In this document: one piece after another, positions 14,346-22,300 of the stretch
Layout: every line of letters starts with the position of its first letter
Numbering within the stretch: position 1 is the stretch's first letter
From: Fibrobacter sp.
Lineage (GTDB): Bacteria > Fibrobacterota > Fibrobacteria > Fibrobacterales > Fibrobacteraceae
Assembly: GCA_017615055.1 (NCBI GenBank)
Contig: JAGAAW010000027.1
Span: 1-44,512, forward strand
Length of the DNA: 44,512 bases
Reading direction: 5' to 3'
Made by a program: the position numbers and the translations under genes
Notes under the pieces: generated by a model
Seen by the model: only the letters and a program-made list of their open reading frames with translations
The model's database searches: none
Told to the model about the DNA's origin: nothing

Positions 14346-14759
14346 ATGCCGAATTTTGAAGAAAAAGCGCAGATTATTCAGTTGCCCAAGTTCCTCGACG
14401 AGCGGGGTAACCTGAGCTTTCTGGAGTCGGGGAAGCATATCCCCTTCGAAATCCGGCGCACCTACTGGATTTATGACGTGCCGGGTGGCTGCCTGCGCGG
14501 GAGCCATGCGTTCAAGACGGAGAAGGAATTCATCGTCGCGCTTTCGGGCAGTTTCGACGTGGTCGTGCATGACGGTACCGAAGAAAAGCGCTACTCGCTT
14601 TCGCGCTCCTACTACGGGCTCTACCTGCCCCCGATGCACTTCAGGACCCTCGACAACTTCTCGACCAACTCGCTTGCGCTAGTGGTATCTTCGGCAGATT
14701 TTTCCGAGGAGGACTACATCCGCGACTTTGACGAGTTTATCCGCGAGGTACGCAAATGA
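14346..14759 (+). CDS. FdtA-like dTDP-sugar 3,4-ketoisomerase cupin, first copy (137 aa)
   Basis: This is a single cupin domain of the WxcM/FdtA family: IIQLPKFLDERGNLSFLE, HIPFEIRRTYWIYDVPGG, a GSFDVVVHDG turn, YYGLYLPPMHFRTLDNFS and DYIRDFDEFIREV. Family members isomerise dTDP-4-keto-6-deoxyglucose to the 3-keto sugar that a DegT-type enzyme then aminates. Here the family's RGGHAHK active-site segment reads RGSHAFK: His54 is kept, but the second His is Phe56. The activity may therefore be altered, or the protein may work with the second copy. The ATG at 14346 is chosen because the longer frame reads through the heptamer array. The stop overlaps the next ATG (ATGA). It is the first gene of the operon. 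Confidence 0.85.
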   Translation: MPNFEEKAQIIQLPKFLDERGNLSFLESGKHIPFEIRRTYWIYDVPGGCLRGSHAFKTEKEFIVALSGSFDVVVHDGTEEKRYSLSRSYYGLYLPPMHFRTLDNFSTNSLALVVSSADFSEEDYIRDFDEFIREVRK

Positions 14760-15190
14760 ACGAGCAGGACCTGAAAAACGCACGTATCGACATGTGCTCG
14801 CTCATTGAACTCCCGAGGATCAGCGAACGTTCCGGGAGCCTGACGCCTATCCAGAACTCGAAGGAGATTCCCTTCGACATCAAGCGCGTTTTTTACCTGT
14901 ACGATATTCCCGGCGGCGTGACGCGTGGCGGACACGCGCACAAGGAATGCCACCAGTTGCTGGTTGCGGCGAGCGGTGCCTTTGACATCAAGGTTTCCGA
15001 TGGCGAGAACGAGAAGGTCTACCGCCTTGACCGTCCGTATTTCGGGCTGCACATTCCGCCCGGAGTCTGGGCCGAGGAACTCGGGTTCTCTTCGGGTTCT
15101 ATTTGCCTGGTGCTCACCTCGCACGAGTTTGACGAGAGCGACTACTGGCGTGACTATGGCGATTATCTCAAGTTCAAGAAGGGGCGCTAG
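14756..15190 (+). CDS. FdtA/QdtA-like dTDP-4-keto-6-deoxyglucose 3,4-ketoisomerase (144 aa)
   Basis: This is the second WxcM-type cupin, with an intact RGGHAHKECHQL segment (His60, His62). Family landmarks are IPFDIKRVFYLYDIPGG, LLVAASGAFDIKVSDG, YFGLHIPPGVWAEELGFSSG and VLTSHEFDESDYWRDY. The expected reaction is conversion of dTDP-4-keto-6-deoxyglucose to dTDP-3-keto-6-deoxy-hexose, the step before 3-amination. Whether the product has the galacto (Fuc3N) or gluco (Qui3N) configuration cannot be told. It overlaps the first copy by 4 nt and precedes the aminotransferase by 2 nt, so the pathway order is followed in the operon. The nucleotide-sugar precursor genes rmlA and rmlB are not in the window. 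Confidence 0.9.
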   Translation: MNEQDLKNARIDMCSLIELPRISERSGSLTPIQNSKEIPFDIKRVFYLYDIPGGVTRGGHAHKECHQLLVAASGAFDIKVSDGENEKVYRLDRPYFGLHIPPGVWAEELGFSSGSICLVLTSHEFDESDYWRDYGDYLKFKKGR

Positions 15191-15192
15191 CG

Positions 15193-16377
15193 ATGAAGAT
15201 TCCGTTCCTTGACCTGAAGCAGGTGAATGCGCCCTACATGGATGCCTTGAAAGATGCCGCGGTGGCGGTTGTCGAATCCGGTTGGTATATCCGCGGTTCT
15301 TACTGCGAAAAGTTCGAGAGGGAATTTGCTGCCTACTGCGGTTTTGCCCATGGGGTTGGTGTCGGGAACGGTCTCGATGCCCTCACGCTCATGCTCCGTG
15401 CATCCATTGAACTTGGTCGGCTTAAGACGGGCGACGAGATTCTTGTTCCGTCGAATACGTATATCGCGACCGTGCTTGCCGTGAATGCGGCGGGCCTCGT
15501 TCCCGTGCTCGTGGAGCCCGACGAAAGGACATTCAACATTGATCCGGCAAGGCTTGCCGATGCCTGCTCGCCAAAAACGCACGGGATTCTGGCGGTTCAC
15601 CTGTATGGGCGCCTGGCCGACATGCCCGCAATTTGGGAATTTGCCAAGACGCGCGACCTTCTCGTGTTCGAGGATGCGGCGCAGTCCCACGGCGCTAGGT
15701 TGTCGTCGGGTCCGCAAGAGTGTCATCCTGAGCGGAGGGCGCAGCCCGCAGTCGAAGGATCTAGAAGCGCGGCCGTCGCCTACAGTTTCTACCCGACGAA
15801 AAACCTCGGGGCGCTTGGCGATGCGGGCATGGTCCTGACCGACGACGCTGAACTTGCCCGCGTCGTGCGGATGCTCGGCAACTACGGTTCCGAGAAGAAG
15901 TACGTGAATATGTACCGCGGTGTCAATTCCCGCCTGGACGAGATACAGGCCGCGTTCCTGCTGGCGAAACTCCCGCATCTCGATGCCTGGAACGAGCGCC
16001 GCAGGGCGATTGCCGCCCGCTATGTACGCGAGGTCAACAACCCGCTATTGCAGTTGCCCGAAATTCCGGCGGACCCGCGGGAGCACGTGTGGCATGTGTT
16101 TACCCTGCGTACGCCCGATGGCAAGACCCGCGATGCGTTGCAGAAGCATCTTGAATCCCGCGGTATCGGGACGCTCATCTTTTACCCGATTCCTCCGCAC
16201 CTGCAGCAGGCTTACGCGGCCGGGCCCGAGGGGGAATGTGCCTTGCTGCCGGTGAACCCGAAATTCCCGATTGCAGAGAAAATGGCCGAAACTGTCCTGA
16301 GTGTCCCCGTATCGCAGGTGCTTACGGACAGTGAGGTTACCGAAATTATAGGAGCGCTGAATGAGTTTGGTCGCTAG
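15193..16377 (+). CDS. DegT/DnrJ/EryC1 family sugar aminotransferase, FdtB/QdtB-like (394 aa)
   Basis: This is a PLP enzyme. Landmarks are IPFLDLKQVNAPYMD at the N-terminus, GVGNGLDALTLMLRA, EILVPSNTYIATVLAVNAAG, VFEDAAQSHGA, the PLP-lysine segment SFYPTKNLGALGDAGM (Lys203), and NYGSEKKYVNMYRGVNSRLD. Placed after two ketoisomerases, it most likely makes dTDP-3-amino-3,6-dideoxyhexose from the 3-keto sugar. Residues 176-191 are unusual: this loop before the PLP lysine is encoded exactly by a dispersed palindromic element (15718-15766) and is absent from the family pattern, which normally runs directly from the GAR...GR loop to the SFYP strand. The reading frame stays open. The end overlaps the next gene by 17 nt. 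Confidence 0.92.
   Translation: MKIPFLDLKQVNAPYMDALKDAAVAVVESGWYIRGSYCEKFEREFAAYCGFAHGVGVGNGLDALTLMLRASIELGRLKTGDEILVPSNTYIATVLAVNAAGLVPVLVEPDERTFNIDPARLADACSPKTHGILAVHLYGRLADMPAIWEFAKTRDLLVFEDAAQSHGARLSSGPQECHPERRAQPAVEGSRSAAVAYSFYPTKNLGALGDAGMVLTDDAELARVVRMLGNYGSEKKYVNMYRGVNSRLDEIQAAFLLAKLPHLDAWNERRRAIAARYVREVNNPLLQLPEIPADPREHVWHVFTLRTPDGKTRDALQKHLESRGIGTLIFYPIPPHLQQAYAAGPEGECALLPVNPKFPIAEKMAETVLSVPVSQVLTDSEVTEIIGALNEFGR
15718..15766 (+). repeat. Palindromic dispersed element inserted in frame in the aminotransferase
   Basis: GAGTGTCATCCTGAGC begins the element and CGAAGGATCTAGAAG ends it. The outer stem ATCCT/AGGAT (15725-15729 with 15756-15760) encloses the hairpin GGGC-GCA-GCCC (15737-15747). 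A longer member of the same family is at 42064-42164 on the other strand. The element encodes 16 residues beginning ECHPERRAQP without a stop. Confidence 0.85.
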
Positions 16378-16969
16378 ATTCATCCGCAAATTGGTGCGTA
16401 CCTCGCGCGTGCGCTTCTACAGGTGCATTTCGACCGCGAAGCCCGAGGGCAAGTTCTGCTCCATCGCTCCCGTGCTCTGCGAGGGCAAGGGCCGTATATC
16501 GGTAGGCGAGGGAACTACTTTCGGCTTTATCGAGGATGCTGATTTCTGGACGTCTTACGAATTTTTGAACCCGCGTAACGCTGACTCGAAAATTTCCATC
16601 GGCAAGAACTGCCAGATTTGTAACCGTTTTACGGCGGTTTCCGAAGGCGAAGGCATCGAGATTGGCGACAACGTGCTTGTCGGCTCTTCCGTGACCGTGC
16701 TCGATAGCGACTTTCACGAGATTGACCCGGAAAAGCGCATCGGTGGTACACCCAAGACAGGGAAGGTCGTCATTGGCGACAATGTCTGGATTGGCGACCG
16801 CGTGATGATTCTGAAGGGCACGACCATCGGCCAGAATTCCGTGGTGGCCGCAGGGGCAGTCGTTTCGGGCGAGTTCCCGGCGAACGTCGTTATCGGCGGG
16901 GTGCCTGCGCAGGTCATACGAGAAATAAACGATAAAACAGCGCGCGAAATAAACGGGGAAAAAGGCTAA
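16361..16969 (+). CDS. Left-handed beta-helix (hexapeptide) acyltransferase (202 aa)
   Basis: Imperfect hexapeptide turns run from ISVGEGTTFG to VIGDNVWIGDRVMILKG, TTIGQNSVVAAGAVVSG and the ending VVIGGVPAQVIREI, typical of WcaF/maltose-O-acetyltransferase-like enzymes. LDSDFHEIDPEKR carries a His in the position of the catalytic residue. In this operon it may be the acetyl-CoA-dependent N-acetyltransferase (FdtC/QdtC role) that finishes the 3-acetamido sugar, or an O-acetyltransferase acting on the glycan. The start at 16361 overlaps the aminotransferase by 17 nt. The N-terminus RFIRKLVRTSRVRFYR is basic and may touch the membrane. Confidence 0.8.
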   Translation: MSLVARFIRKLVRTSRVRFYRCISTAKPEGKFCSIAPVLCEGKGRISVGEGTTFGFIEDADFWTSYEFLNPRNADSKISIGKNCQICNRFTAVSEGEGIEIGDNVLVGSSVTVLDSDFHEIDPEKRIGGTPKTGKVVIGDNVWIGDRVMILKGTTIGQNSVVAAGAVVSGEFPANVVIGGVPAQVIREINDKTAREINGEKG

Positions 16970-16971
16970 TA

Positions 16972-18240
16972 GTGGAACATTCCTCGAAAATCTGGAAACT
17001 GTTCTTTGGCTCGGGCTCGGTGACGCTCTTCAATACGCTCCGTGCCTTTGTCATTAACAAGCTGCTGGCCGTATTTTTGCCGCCAGCCGCTTTTGCGTGC
17101 GTGGGCCAGTTCATGAACTGGATGAGCATCGGGCAGGCGACTTCTACCCTTGCCATGCAGAACGGCTGGGTAAGCCTCACCGCACAGAATAAGGATAACC
17201 TCAAGAACCTGCATGGTATCTGGCGCGGCGGCTTTAGGCTCACGACCTTTGCGTCCTTGTTTACCTGCTTTGCGGCAGCCGTCTTCTGCTTTGTTGCCCC
17301 GCTAGAAAAGATGCTGCCCGGAATCCACCCGCGTCTTGCACAGGCGGCTATCCTCTTTGCCCTTCCGGGGATCATCGCGACAAACATGGTCACCATCTGC
17401 TCTGCGGTAATGAACGGCCTCGGGCTTGTCCGCCGCTGGGCGGCTATCCAGATTGTGGCGTCGCTCTTCCAGATGCTCTGGGTGGCGTTCTTCCTTTATA
17501 CCGGTCGCCTTTCGGTGCTCTCTATCATTGCCACGCAGTCCGTGGTTGCAGGCATATTTGCCGCCCGCATTGCCGCACGTGCGGGCTTTAGTCTTAGTGC
17601 TTTCCGGCAGTCCGTTCTCGATACGCGCGGGCCATGGATGTCGTATGCCATCATGGGGCTAGTGCCGATGATTGTCGCCCCCCTGGTCCTCATGTTCGTG
17701 CGTTCGCTCGTGGGCGCTGAACTCGGCTGGAATGCCGCAGGCATATGGCAGGGTGTCTACAAGATTTCGGACTTCTTTGCCTCCATATTCTCGGCAATCC
17801 TCGGCGTGCTTATATTGCCGCGCATCAGTCGTGACATGACACGTGGAAGTTTCCGCAGGGAATTCTACCCGATATTCCTGCGCATGATGGGCTTTACGCT
17901 TGTGTTCTGCGCGGTGCTTTATTTTGGCCGCAGCCTTGTGGTGGCTATCCTCCTTTCGGGTACGTACGCCCCCGCGGCGGACTACATGCCTATCCAGTTG
18001 CTGGGCGATTTCTTCCGTTCGGGTGGGTGGTGCTTCGGCATGGTCCTTATCGCCCGCCGCGAGACAAAGGCCTTCCTCATCATCGAGGTGGGCGCGAACC
18101 TGCTCTTTGCGGTCGGCACTTTCGTCGGGATTCGCCTGTTCGAGATGAACGGCCCGATGTTTGCCTATGCGCTTGAAAACTTCGTCACGCTCGTCGCGCT
18201 TGCCATAACTGTCGGGAGGCTCAAGTGGAATACTCCATAA
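16972..18240 (+). CDS. Wzx-type O-antigen/lipid-linked oligosaccharide flippase (422 aa)
   Basis: This is a polytopic membrane protein with about twelve hydrophobic helices. The N-terminal segment SSKIWKLFFGSGSVTLFNTL, then FMNWMSIGQATSTLAMQNGW and GIWQGVYKISDFFASIFSAI, fit the MOP/WzxE-like flippases that turn lipid-linked repeat units to the periplasmic side. Basic loops (RREFYPIFLRM, IARRETKAF) separate the helices. The start is a GTG with a GGGGAAAAAGG region upstream. The position after sugar-synthesis genes and before a glycosyltransferase supports a role in exporting a polymer or O-unit built with the amino sugar. It overlaps the next gene by 16 nt. No Wzy polymerase or ligase is seen nearby. 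Confidence 0.85.
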   Translation: MEHSSKIWKLFFGSGSVTLFNTLRAFVINKLLAVFLPPAAFACVGQFMNWMSIGQATSTLAMQNGWVSLTAQNKDNLKNLHGIWRGGFRLTTFASLFTCFAAAVFCFVAPLEKMLPGIHPRLAQAAILFALPGIIATNMVTICSAVMNGLGLVRRWAAIQIVASLFQMLWVAFFLYTGRLSVLSIIATQSVVAGIFAARIAARAGFSLSAFRQSVLDTRGPWMSYAIMGLVPMIVAPLVLMFVRSLVGAELGWNAAGIWQGVYKISDFFASIFSAILGVLILPRISRDMTRGSFRREFYPIFLRMMGFTLVFCAVLYFGRSLVVAILLSGTYAPAADYMPIQLLGDFFRSGGWCFGMVLIARRETKAFLIIEVGANLLFAVGTFVGIRLFEMNGPMFAYALENFVTLVALAITVGRLKWNTP

Positions 18241-19190
18241 CGAACATGTTCGCCGAAAAAATAGACGAGAATGTCTACGTGAAGGCGTTCGTGCAGGGCT
18301 CCGAAACGGAACAGCGCGAAATGCCCCCGCTGGTATCGGTCCTGATGGCGAGTTACAACCACGAAAAGTTTGTGGAGGCCGCCGTCCGTTCCGTGATGGC
18401 GCAGAAGGGCGTGGCCTTCGAACTCATTGTGGTCGACGACGGCAGTACGGATTCCTCGCCAGAGATTCTTGAAAGGCTGCAGGCCGAACTCAAGTTTACC
18501 TACGTGCACCGCCCCAACAAGGGCGTGGTGGCCACGATGAACGAACTCGTGTCCATGGCGCGGGGCAAGTACTTCTGTTCGTTCGCTTCCGACGACATGA
18601 TGCCGCAGGGGAGGCTCGAAAAGCAGAGCGCCTACCTGGAATCGCACCCCGAGGACCCGCTGTGCTTCGGGCAGATTGTCCTTATGGACAAGGACGGCAA
18701 TCACGGTGAGGAATGCGACCCGCGATACACGCGCTCGATCCCGCGAGTCACTTTCGATGAGTTCTTCATGGGCAAAAAAGAGGTGCACGGCTGTTCCGAG
18801 ATGATCCGGCTCGACTTTTTCCGCGAGCATGGTGCCTACGATGCGGAATTCCCGTTTGAGGATTTTCCGCAGTGGCTCAAGTTCTTCAAGATTTGCGGGT
18901 CGCTGCCGGTATTGCCCGTAAAGTGCTGTTATTACCGCCAGCACGGCAACAACATGTCGCTCGATAACACGCTCATGTACGGCACGTTCCTGAAGGTTTT
19001 GGCCCGCTATAGCGATCACCCGCGATACAAGGAGGCTGTCAACATCTGGAAGTCCCACTGGTTCTCGATGCTTGCCTATCGCGACAAGAAGGATGCCCTC
19101 CGCAAGCTGCCGCAACTCTGGTCGTTCTCGCTCCCGTTCCTGAAGCGGTTCCCCAAGCTGTTTATCCCGCGTTTTTTGCTAAAGCGGTAA
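18225..19190 (+). CDS. Family 2 glycosyltransferase (321 aa)
   Basis: This is a GT-A fold inverting transferase. PLVSVLMASYNHEKFVEAAV begins the Rossmann part. ELIVVDDGSTDSSPEIL has the nucleotide-binding DDGS, and FCSFASDDMM the metal-binding SDD. The acceptor side includes FPFEDFPQWLKFF and CCYYRQHGNNMSLDN. The C-terminus is basic and hydrophobic (FLKRFPKLFIPRFLLKR) and may lie on the membrane. The start is GTG at 18225, preceded by GGGAGG at a good spacing, and overlaps the flippase end. It is the last gene of the six-gene operon and probably adds one sugar to the lipid-linked unit. Donor and acceptor are unknown. Confidence 0.88.
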   Translation: MEYSITNMFAEKIDENVYVKAFVQGSETEQREMPPLVSVLMASYNHEKFVEAAVRSVMAQKGVAFELIVVDDGSTDSSPEILERLQAELKFTYVHRPNKGVVATMNELVSMARGKYFCSFASDDMMPQGRLEKQSAYLESHPEDPLCFGQIVLMDKDGNHGEECDPRYTRSIPRVTFDEFFMGKKEVHGCSEMIRLDFFREHGAYDAEFPFEDFPQWLKFFKICGSLPVLPVKCCYYRQHGNNMSLDNTLMYGTFLKVLARYSDHPRYKEAVNIWKSHWFSMLAYRDKKDALRKLPQLWSFSLPFLKRFPKLFIPRFLLKR

Positions 19191-19216
19191 AATATCGCAA
19201 ATTTCGGCTATTTTGT

Positions 19217-19243
19217 GTAACTCGTTGATACTCAATGAGTTAC
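19217..19243. terminator. 12-bp hairpin, possible terminator of the polysaccharide operon
   Basis: GTAACTCGTTGA-TAC-TCAATGAGTTAC pairs over its full length with one G-U and is followed by T-rich sequence. A related hairpin (19 of 24 arm bases identical) follows the operon ending at 43859. It also lies where a -35 region for the box at 19255 would be, so an operator role is an alternative. Confidence 0.5.
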
Positions 19244-19254
19244 GTATTTTATCG

Positions 19255-19262
19255 TATATTTT
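19255..19262 (+). promoter_or_regulatory. Candidate -10-type box TATATTTT for the giant gene
   Basis: CGTATATTTTACG lies about 107 nt before the ATG at 19369, which would leave a leader of about 100 nt. This contrasts with the leaderless genes. The leader contains no structure I can name. AGAGGA at 19358-19363 is the Shine-Dalgarno sequence. Confidence 0.35.
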
Positions 19263-19368
19263 ACGTCTAAACTTGCTACTTTGTTTAAACAAGGCTGCGT
19301 GTGCAGGTCGGACATCTTGGTTTCGCTTTTCTAATTTTTTCCTTGTAAAAAAATTACAGAGGATACTT

Positions 19369-22300
19369 ATGAGAACGAAGATCCGCTCAATTACCTTGCT
19401 GGTCCTGTTCACCCTTATCGCGACAATGGCGTGGGCTGAAAACGTGACGTTGAAGACCGATATCGAAACGGGCGAACTCTATATCAACTTCCCTACGACA
19501 GGTACCGATGTCGTGGAGATTCCTGATGATGTGACCGAATTCAGGGTCTATAGCGATGGCGGAAAAGACGGATATTACAGTAGCAACGCTGATGGCTATC
19601 TTCGGCTGGTTGCTCCGGAAGGTCGTACTCTAAGTTTGAGCGGCTCTGTGCAGACGTCCAATCAGCATAAACAGTGCTTTTCTGCATATGACGGAACGAC
19701 GGACTCTCCGAAACTTCTTGATTCCTTGATGACTATTCTATATGGTACTAATCGTCACATTAGTTCTCTTGCGAGTTCTGGCAATGTTATGACGCTTTAT
19801 TTTGGTTCTGTGAGTTCGACTGGTTACACAGGACCAAGTTTGACTGTTACAGTCAATCAGCCGGAAAATACTGTTTCAGTTGCTGCGTCTGCTGTTGGCG
19901 GAAGCGCACAAGCCAATAAGACCTTAGCGGCAGTGGGTGAGAAGGTAACGCTGACGGCCACGCCAGAAACGGGGTACATGTTAAGTGGCGCCACGTTTGA
20001 TGATGGTAATGGGAATTCTATCAATGTGAATACAGATGTTGATTGGACTTCCAATATTCTTACGTTTTCTATGCCCAATTCTAGTGTGACGGTTACGCCC
20101 ACGTTTACTCAGGATTACTCTGCTAATGGGGGACTTCATCTCAATATGCCCCGGTTTGGGATGAAATCGATAGACATTCCCGCCTCGGTGAGTTCGTTCA
20201 AGGTGTACGAGGATGGCGGTAAAGAAGGTTATTACAGTACAAATTCGAAAGGGTATCTGAAGTTGACAGCCCCGGAGGGCTCATTGCTGTATGTTTCAGG
20301 GACTTTTTCGGGGAATGACTATAGTTATAGTGCCGAACTGACCATATTTGATGGAGATACGACTGCCTCGGATAAGTTGTTGGATCAAGAAAAAGGATCT
20401 TCGAAAAATGTCGGACCCTTAATGAGCACTGGGCGTGAAATAACGTTCTATTTCCGCAATAATTATGATGAAAGTCGCCCGGGAATAAACGTGACCGTAT
20501 TGGTCGTGTCTCCGAGAAATATTACTGTTGTATCCCCGGTAACGGGAGGTAGTGCGCAAAGCGATAAAACACAGGCCCTGTTAGATGAAACGGTCACGTT
20601 GACTGCTACGCCTGATGCCAATTATCTTGTGAAAGGTGTCAGTCTTGAGGATGTGAACGGGAATGCCTTAAGTACAAACGTTACGCAGTTTTGGTACAAG
20701 AATCAAGTCTCGTTCTCCATGCCGAATAAGGATGTTCGTGTTACGCCTGTGTTCACGGACGATTGGACTGTTGCAGGTGGGTTGTATGTGAACATGCCTG
20801 TTACTGGGACGGAAACAGTCAATATACCGGACGGGGTTGCTTCGTTCAAGGTTTATGACGACGGTGGCTCTTCGCGCTCTTATAGCGCTAATGCCGATGG
20901 GTACCTGGAATTGCACGCTCCGGCTGGATATACGCTGCGGGTAGAGGGTAAGGTGGGTACAGATAACATCAGCAATACGGATTTCTTGACAATATATGAT
21001 GGAAATGCCGAATCGCAGAAACTGCTGGATGGATTTTATTCGAAAACGTATGGCGAAACATCGAATATAGGGGAGGTTGTGAGTTCCGGTAACGTCATGA
21101 CTCTTTATTTCCATTCGAATGATACCCGAAATGATTTTACGGGGCTGAATCTGAGTGTTACCCTGAATCCTCCCAAAAACATTTCTGTTGCCTCTGTCAG
21201 TGGTGGTAGTGTCGTCAGCGATAAGGCTCAGGCGACATACGATGAATTGATAACCTTGACAGTGACGCCAGAAACGGGATACATGTTGAGCAGCGTCCAG
21301 GTTACGGATGAGTCTGGAGCGTCATTTGTCTTGGACAATGTCTGGGGCTCCAGTGTTGTTACGTTCCCCATGCCTAGTTCGGATATTACCGTTACGCCGG
21401 CATTTACCAATGAATATACTGCACAGGGTGGACTGTTTATCAATATGCCTGTGACAGGGGCAAAGACTGTCAATATCTCGGAAGAAATCCTTTCTTTCAA
21501 GGTCTATGATGATGGAGGAAGTTCTTCGGCATATAGCAATAATGCGGCGGGACGTTTGGACCTGGTTGCTCCTGACGGCTATATAATGCTGGTGAGCGGG
21601 AGTGCCTATACGCAGCAAAGTTATGACTTCCTGTATATCTATGATGGAGAATACCAAAATTCGACACTCTTGGTGGATGGATTGTCCGGGAGTAAAAATG
21701 TTAATGTTGCCAGTACGGGCAATACCCTGAGCATTTATTTTAGTTCAGATGCAAGTTCCAATCGCGATGGTCTTGACCTCACTGTTACGTTAATAAATAA
21801 AACCATTACGTTCGATGTCACTATTCCTGATGGGGTGGTTGGAGGAACTATCACAAGGGACCCGCAGAGTGGTGCATATGGCACCGCGGTCACGTTATCG
21901 GCAGTGCCTGATGAAGGGTATATTCTCACGTCCCTTGCGGTCACGTCTAATGGATCCACTGTTGCTTACAACGACATATCGTGGTACAACTATCACGATG
22001 TCACGTTCAATATGCCGTATGCGGATGTTGTTGTTACTCCCACGTTCAGCAATGTATTGACAGCAGAGGAAGGCCTGTCTGTCAACGTGCCCGCTTCGGG
22101 AACGAAAACCGTTAACGTTCCTGACGGTGTCACTTCGTTTAAGGTGTACGATCATGCGGGTGGATCTTCGTCATATAGCAATAACGTAAAAGGCTACCTT
22201 GTGATTAATGCTCCGGAAAACCGCATATTGCAGATAACGGGTACCGTAAATACCTATGGTTACAATGATTATGTCACCATATATGATGGCGTTTCTACGA

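Noticed and set aside
19213-19368. N-terminal extension of the giant protein by 52 residues
   Set aside because: The extension reads through the hairpin and promoter-like box and has no coding character. The signal peptide with its Shine-Dalgarno sequence begins at 19369.
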